DNA of 64,000 nucleotides from Bilophila wadsworthia ATCC 49260 (GTDB lineage Bacteria > Desulfobacterota > Desulfovibrionia > Desulfovibrionales > Desulfovibrionaceae), in NCBI RefSeq assembly GCF_000701705.1, contig NZ_JNJP01000006.1, forward strand, positions 62,001 to 126,000, written 5' to 3'. Below, piece after piece: positions 61,072-64,000 of this stretch. Each line of letters begins with the position of its first letter. Position 1 is the stretch's first letter. The notes beneath the pieces were generated by a model. It was not told the origin of the DNA. It ran no database searches and saw only the letters and a list, made by a program, of their open reading frames with translations. The translations under genes were made by a program, and so were the position numbers.

Positions 61072-61664
61072 TTATCAGTATCCCTGTCGAGTGACGCTTC
61101 CAGTTCCTGTAAGCGCGCAAGTTCCGAGAGTTCCGGTACGGGCGGCAGCGATACGGGTTCGATCTCTCCGTGCGTGAATCCGAAGCGCTCGCGCAAGCAG
61201 CTGAGAACATGGTCAGGGACAAGCCCGCGCACATCTCCGCCCAAACTTGCGACGGTCTTGACGATAGTTGAACTGATATACAGCCAGCGGTAATCGGAAA
61301 TCAGAAACAGCGTCTCAATATCCGGGCGCAGCTTGCGGTTCATGAGCGCAATCTGAAATTCATATTCAAAGTCTGAAACGGCCCGAAGCCCTCGAAGCAC
61401 AGTATGGACATTCCGGCGTGCAACATACTCCACAAGCAGCCCTTGAAACGGCTCAACGGAAATATTCGGCTCCTTGGCGAAAACTTTCTCCGCCATGGCC
61501 ACGCGCTCTTCGAGGGAAAACAGGGGCGATTTTCCCGTATCGGCGGCTACCGCGACGATGATGTTGTCGAACATGCGCAATCCTCGCCGGATGATGTTCG
61601 CGTGTCCGTTCGTCAGGGGATCGAACGTTCCGGGATAGATCGCTACTCGTTTGTCTTGTGCCAT
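61068..61664 (-). CDS. coaD: Phosphopantetheine adenylyltransferase
   Basis: A 198-residue enzyme of coenzyme A synthesis, transferring AMP to 4'-phosphopantetheine. The nucleotidyl-transferase motif YPGTFDPLTNGHANII, LRGLRAVSDFEYEFQ and the ISSTIVK signature are all present. It carries a C-terminal extension of about 35 residues beyond the usual 160, rich in Pro, Glu and Leu. It overlaps rsmD by 22 bases and miaA by 4, a coaD-rsmD pairing common in bacteria. Confidence 0.95.
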   Translation of the reverse strand: MAQDKRVAIYPGTFDPLTNGHANIIRRGLRMFDNIIVAVAADTGKSPLFSLEERVAMAEKVFAKEPNISVEPFQGLLVEYVARRNVHTVLRGLRAVSDFEYEFQIALMNRKLRPDIETLFLISDYRWLYISSTIVKTVASLGGDVRGLVPDHVLSCLRERFGFTHGEIEPVSLPPVPELSELARLQELEASLDRDTDK

Positions 61665-62209
61665 AAGATGATCCGGGTTTGTCCGTAATTTCGATCGATT
61701 TCCAATTCAAGTTCCTCATGGGCCGCTGCGGCGTCAAAACGCAGCAGACCTTCAATCTCGGCAAGCAAATAGCCGTCGGGTGCGAGCCAGCCGCCCTTCA
61801 TAATGGCCTTGAGCGTAGGGACCAGCCGATTTTCACCATACGGCGGATCGGCAAAGATGACATCGTAAGGCTGATACGCCCTGCCCCGCAGAAAACGCAG
61901 GACATCGCTCTCCGCCACACGGCACCGATCCGACACATCCAGCGCTTCCACATTCTGGTTCAAGCATTGCACAACTTTCGGCTCGCGCTCGACAAGGCAA
62001 ACCTCTTGCGCTCCCCGGCTGAGAGCTTCAAAGCTCAGGCTTCCGCTTCCGGCAAACAAATCCAGAACGCGCAAACCGCTCCATACAACGCCCCGCGAGG
62101 AAAGCATGGAAAAAATGGCTTCGCGTACCTTGGCCGTAGCCGGACGATACCCCGGCCCTTCAACCGTCTTCAGATTCCGGCCTCCAAGGGCACCGGCAAT
62201 GATTCGCAT
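61643..62209 (-). CDS. rsmD: 16S rRNA (guanine966-N2)-methyltransferase
   Basis: A 188-residue SAM-dependent methyltransferase. Motif I is LDLFAGSGSLSFEALSRGA and the catalytic motif is FADPPYGENRL; the N-terminus MRIIAGALGGRNLKT is typical of RsmD. GGAGTTTTC lies before the ATG at 62209; a longer frame to 62245 has no ribosome site. First gene of the rsmD-coaD-miaA run. Confidence 0.93.
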   Translation of the reverse strand: MRIIAGALGGRNLKTVEGPGYRPATAKVREAIFSMLSSRGVVWSGLRVLDLFAGSGSLSFEALSRGAQEVCLVEREPKVVQCLNQNVEALDVSDRCRVAESDVLRFLRGRAYQPYDVIFADPPYGENRLVPTLKAIMKGGWLAPDGYLLAEIEGLLRFDAAAAHEELELEIDRNYGQTRIILWHKTNE

Positions 62210-62282
62210 GAAAACTCCAGTAGGAAACGGTCGGTTTGTCACCAACGTTGAAGTGAACGGATTCTATTCAAACAAAAACGGA

Positions 62283-62311
62283 GAAAAAGAGGCCCATTGC
62301 GGGCCCCTCTT
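62283..62311 (-). terminator. Probable intrinsic terminator
   Basis: On the minus strand a bulged stem GAGG(GG)CCC/GGGCCTC with a 5-base loop is followed by TTTTTCTC, just after the metallo-beta-lactamase gene stop. Confidence 0.7.
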
Positions 62312-62317
62312 CTTCAC

Positions 62318-63937
62318 TTACAGCTGAGTCAGGACGGACAGCAATTCCTTGTTGAGCTCAAGGATACGATCCCGGATATCAACCTGTTCATCCCAAGGCC
62401 GTTCCCCAGCCTTTTCAAGGCGCGTACGGAGCTTGGAAAGCTTGCCTTCCGTTTCTTCAAGCAGCAATTCCCAGTCCACATGCGCATAACTCTTCGGTTG
62501 GGCGGTAACGACCACTTCGGGAGTAGCTCCCGCCGCAAGAGCCATTTCTTCCAAATAGCCGGGAGCATACACTGAAAGATGGAACTGGTCTTTGATAAGG
62601 CCGGAAAGGATCTGCTGTGCTTTCTCTTCGCCATGCACCAGCACGACCTGCATACCGGGATGCGCCATTTTCCGGATCCAATCCAAAATCTGGCTCTGCC
62701 CGGCGTGCGCGGAAAACCCGCCAATCGTAAAAACTTTGGCCTTGATGGCGACATCTTCATTGAAAAGCCGGATGGAGCTTGCGCCATCAACGATCTTACG
62801 ACCCGGCGTGCCGACACCCTGATACCCGACAAAGACGATGCTGGCCGTGGGACGCCATGCGTTGTGCCGGAGGTGGTGCTGGATGCGCCCGGCATTGCAC
62901 ATTCCGCTTGCGGAAATGATGATCGCCGGCCCTTTCATCACATTCAACGCCTGGGATTCCAAAGCGCTCAAGGTAAATTTCAGGTTGGGCAGCAATGCGG
63001 ACATGTTCCCTGACAGGTCGATCTCGGGCGTGTCCAAATAGTCCTTGAATTCTTTGAAGACTTCCGTTGCGCGGATCGCCAGAGGGCTGTCAACGAATAT
63101 GGGCATGTCATCCGGGAGCTTCCCCTTCTGCCGCAGCAGGTACAGGCAGTACAAAATCTCCTGTGTGCGCCCCACGGCAAAGGCGGGAATGATGACCTTG
63201 TCATGGTTATTGTAACTGTAGGCGATGGCTTCCGCCAGTTCGTCAAATGTCGCTTCTTCGTTCTTATGATTACGATCGCCGTACGTACTCTCAATGAACA
63301 GATAATCAGCCTGGCTGGCGACGACCGGATCATGCATCAGGAGCGTGCCCGGACGCCCCAAATCCCCAGAGAAGACGACACGGGTCGTTTTGCCGTCTTC
63401 CGTTACGGTCAGCTCCAAGAAAGCGGAGCCGAGGATATGGCCGGCGTCCTTATAGGTGACGGCAATGCCCGGATGGGGTTCGAAGGTTTTGTTGTATTCC
63501 ACCAAACGGAATTGGTCCGGGACTTTACGGGCGTCTTCAACCGTGTATAGCGGTACGATCTCTTTGCTTTTGCCGTTTTGTCCGGTGTGCCGCTTTTGCT
63601 TCTTTTGCCTCCATTCAGCTTCCATTTCTTGAATATGCGCGCTGTCCTCAAGCATCAGCCCGGCAAGGGCCGCTGTCGGTGGCGTGCAGTAAATGGAGCC
63701 TTTGAACCCCTCATGCACAATGCGGGGCAAGAGGCCGGAATGATCGATATGAGCGTGTGTCAAAAGGATAAAATCAATATTTCCTGATTGGTAGATATCG
63801 GTATCGAAGTTACGGGCCTCGATCTCGGAGTTCCCCTGATGCATACCGCAGTCCACGGTAAAACGAATCCCGCAAGCCTCAATGAGATAGCAAGAACCGG
63901 TGACCGTCTGCGCCGCACCGAGAAAATGAACTTTCAT
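62318..63937 (-). CDS. Metallo-beta-lactamase/beta-CASP family RNA nuclease-like protein
   Basis: A 538-residue protein of the CPSF/YSH1-like class. The metallo-beta-lactamase domain has LTHAHIDHSGLLPR, GHILGSAFLEL and FSGDLGR; the beta-CASP insert has FIESTYGDRNH, PAFAVGRTQEIL and ISASGMCNAGRIQHHL, with the final His in GGFSAHAGQ. Family members cut or trim RNA using two zinc ions. The C-terminal 60 residues form a charged helix. GGAGG precedes the ATG at 63937; the upstream 14 codons of open frame are not used. Target RNA unknown. Confidence 0.92.
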   Translation of the reverse strand: MKVHFLGAAQTVTGSCYLIEACGIRFTVDCGMHQGNSEIEARNFDTDIYQSGNIDFILLTHAHIDHSGLLPRIVHEGFKGSIYCTPPTAALAGLMLEDSAHIQEMEAEWRQKKQKRHTGQNGKSKEIVPLYTVEDARKVPDQFRLVEYNKTFEPHPGIAVTYKDAGHILGSAFLELTVTEDGKTTRVVFSGDLGRPGTLLMHDPVVASQADYLFIESTYGDRNHKNEEATFDELAEAIAYSYNNHDKVIIPAFAVGRTQEILYCLYLLRQKGKLPDDMPIFVDSPLAIRATEVFKEFKDYLDTPEIDLSGNMSALLPNLKFTLSALESQALNVMKGPAIIISASGMCNAGRIQHHLRHNAWRPTASIVFVGYQGVGTPGRKIVDGASSIRLFNEDVAIKAKVFTIGGFSAHAGQSQILDWIRKMAHPGMQVVLVHGEEKAQQILSGLIKDQFHLSVYAPGYLEEMALAAGATPEVVVTAQPKSYAHVDWELLLEETEGKLSKLRTRLEKAGERPWDEQVDIRDRILELNKELLSVLTQL

Positions 63938-64000
63938 AGAACCTCCTGATGCAGAGTAAATTCCCAAACAGGGTCCCATACTACCTGTAACCGGTATCCC

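Overview
The window is a continuous piece of a bacterial chromosome that reads best as a Gram-negative, strictly anaerobic member of the Desulfovibrionaceae. The grounds are a one-subunit pyruvate:ferredoxin oxidoreductase next to a long Pta and AckA, a tungsten-type aldehyde:ferredoxin oxidoreductase, a siroheme-synthase/HemX/HemA cluster, and the order mfd-surA-rodZ-recO-glyQ-glyS-rpsT. Genus cannot be fixed from this sequence. GC looks moderate by eye. No rRNA, tRNA, CRISPR array, prophage or insertion sequence was recognised.

Layout. 1-4.1 kb: a FadR-type GntR regulator with a probable self-operator, a tandem-domain PPK2 polyphosphate kinase, and small unknown genes. 4.2-9.3 kb: isoaspartyl dipeptidase and two NhaC-family antiporters, with a DinJ/RelB antitoxin and a degenerate YafQ-like toxin whose frame runs without a stop into the second antiporter. 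9.9-17 kb: lipoprotein, NtrY-like kinase with a DUF4390 partner, FmdB zinc ribbon, TIGR01777 epimerase and a DUF4396 membrane protein. 17-19.8 kb: aldehyde oxidoreductase followed by a ThiF/MoeB-like enzyme and a MoaD-like carrier. 20-22 kb: PAP2 phosphatase, then an isolated eutS-eutP pair closed by a terminator. 22-26.5 kb: a small stress-type protein, queD and dnaE. 26.6-32.7 kb: HD protein, partial methyltransferase-like protein, an RdgC-like protein split over two genes, two Dpp-type permeases and recN. 32.8-44 kb: rpsT, glyS/glyQ, recO, rodZ, surA-like, mfd and an M24 peptidase. 44.4-52.3 kb: CoA-binding protein, YkgJ-type protein, adk, GNAT, the siroheme/HemX/HemA operon, purM and an Smr protein. 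52.9-60 kb: por-pta-ackA. 60-64 kb: miaA, coaD, rsmD and a beta-CASP metallo-beta-lactamase protein.

How it fits together. Por, Pta and AckA take pyruvate through acetyl-CoA and acetyl phosphate to acetate, giving reduced ferredoxin and ATP. The aldehyde oxidoreductase is another ferredoxin-linked route to carboxylic acids and travels with probable cofactor-assembly helpers. Siroheme synthase and HemA feed the tetrapyrroles that a sulfite-reducing anaerobe needs. The antiporters and dipeptidase look like a peptide-catabolism and ion-homeostasis island.

The oddest features are the toxin-antiporter continuous frame, the split RdgC, the isolated microcompartment pair, a CSCGCGCGHNH insertion in the pyruvate oxidoreductase, and several long unexplained inverted repeats.
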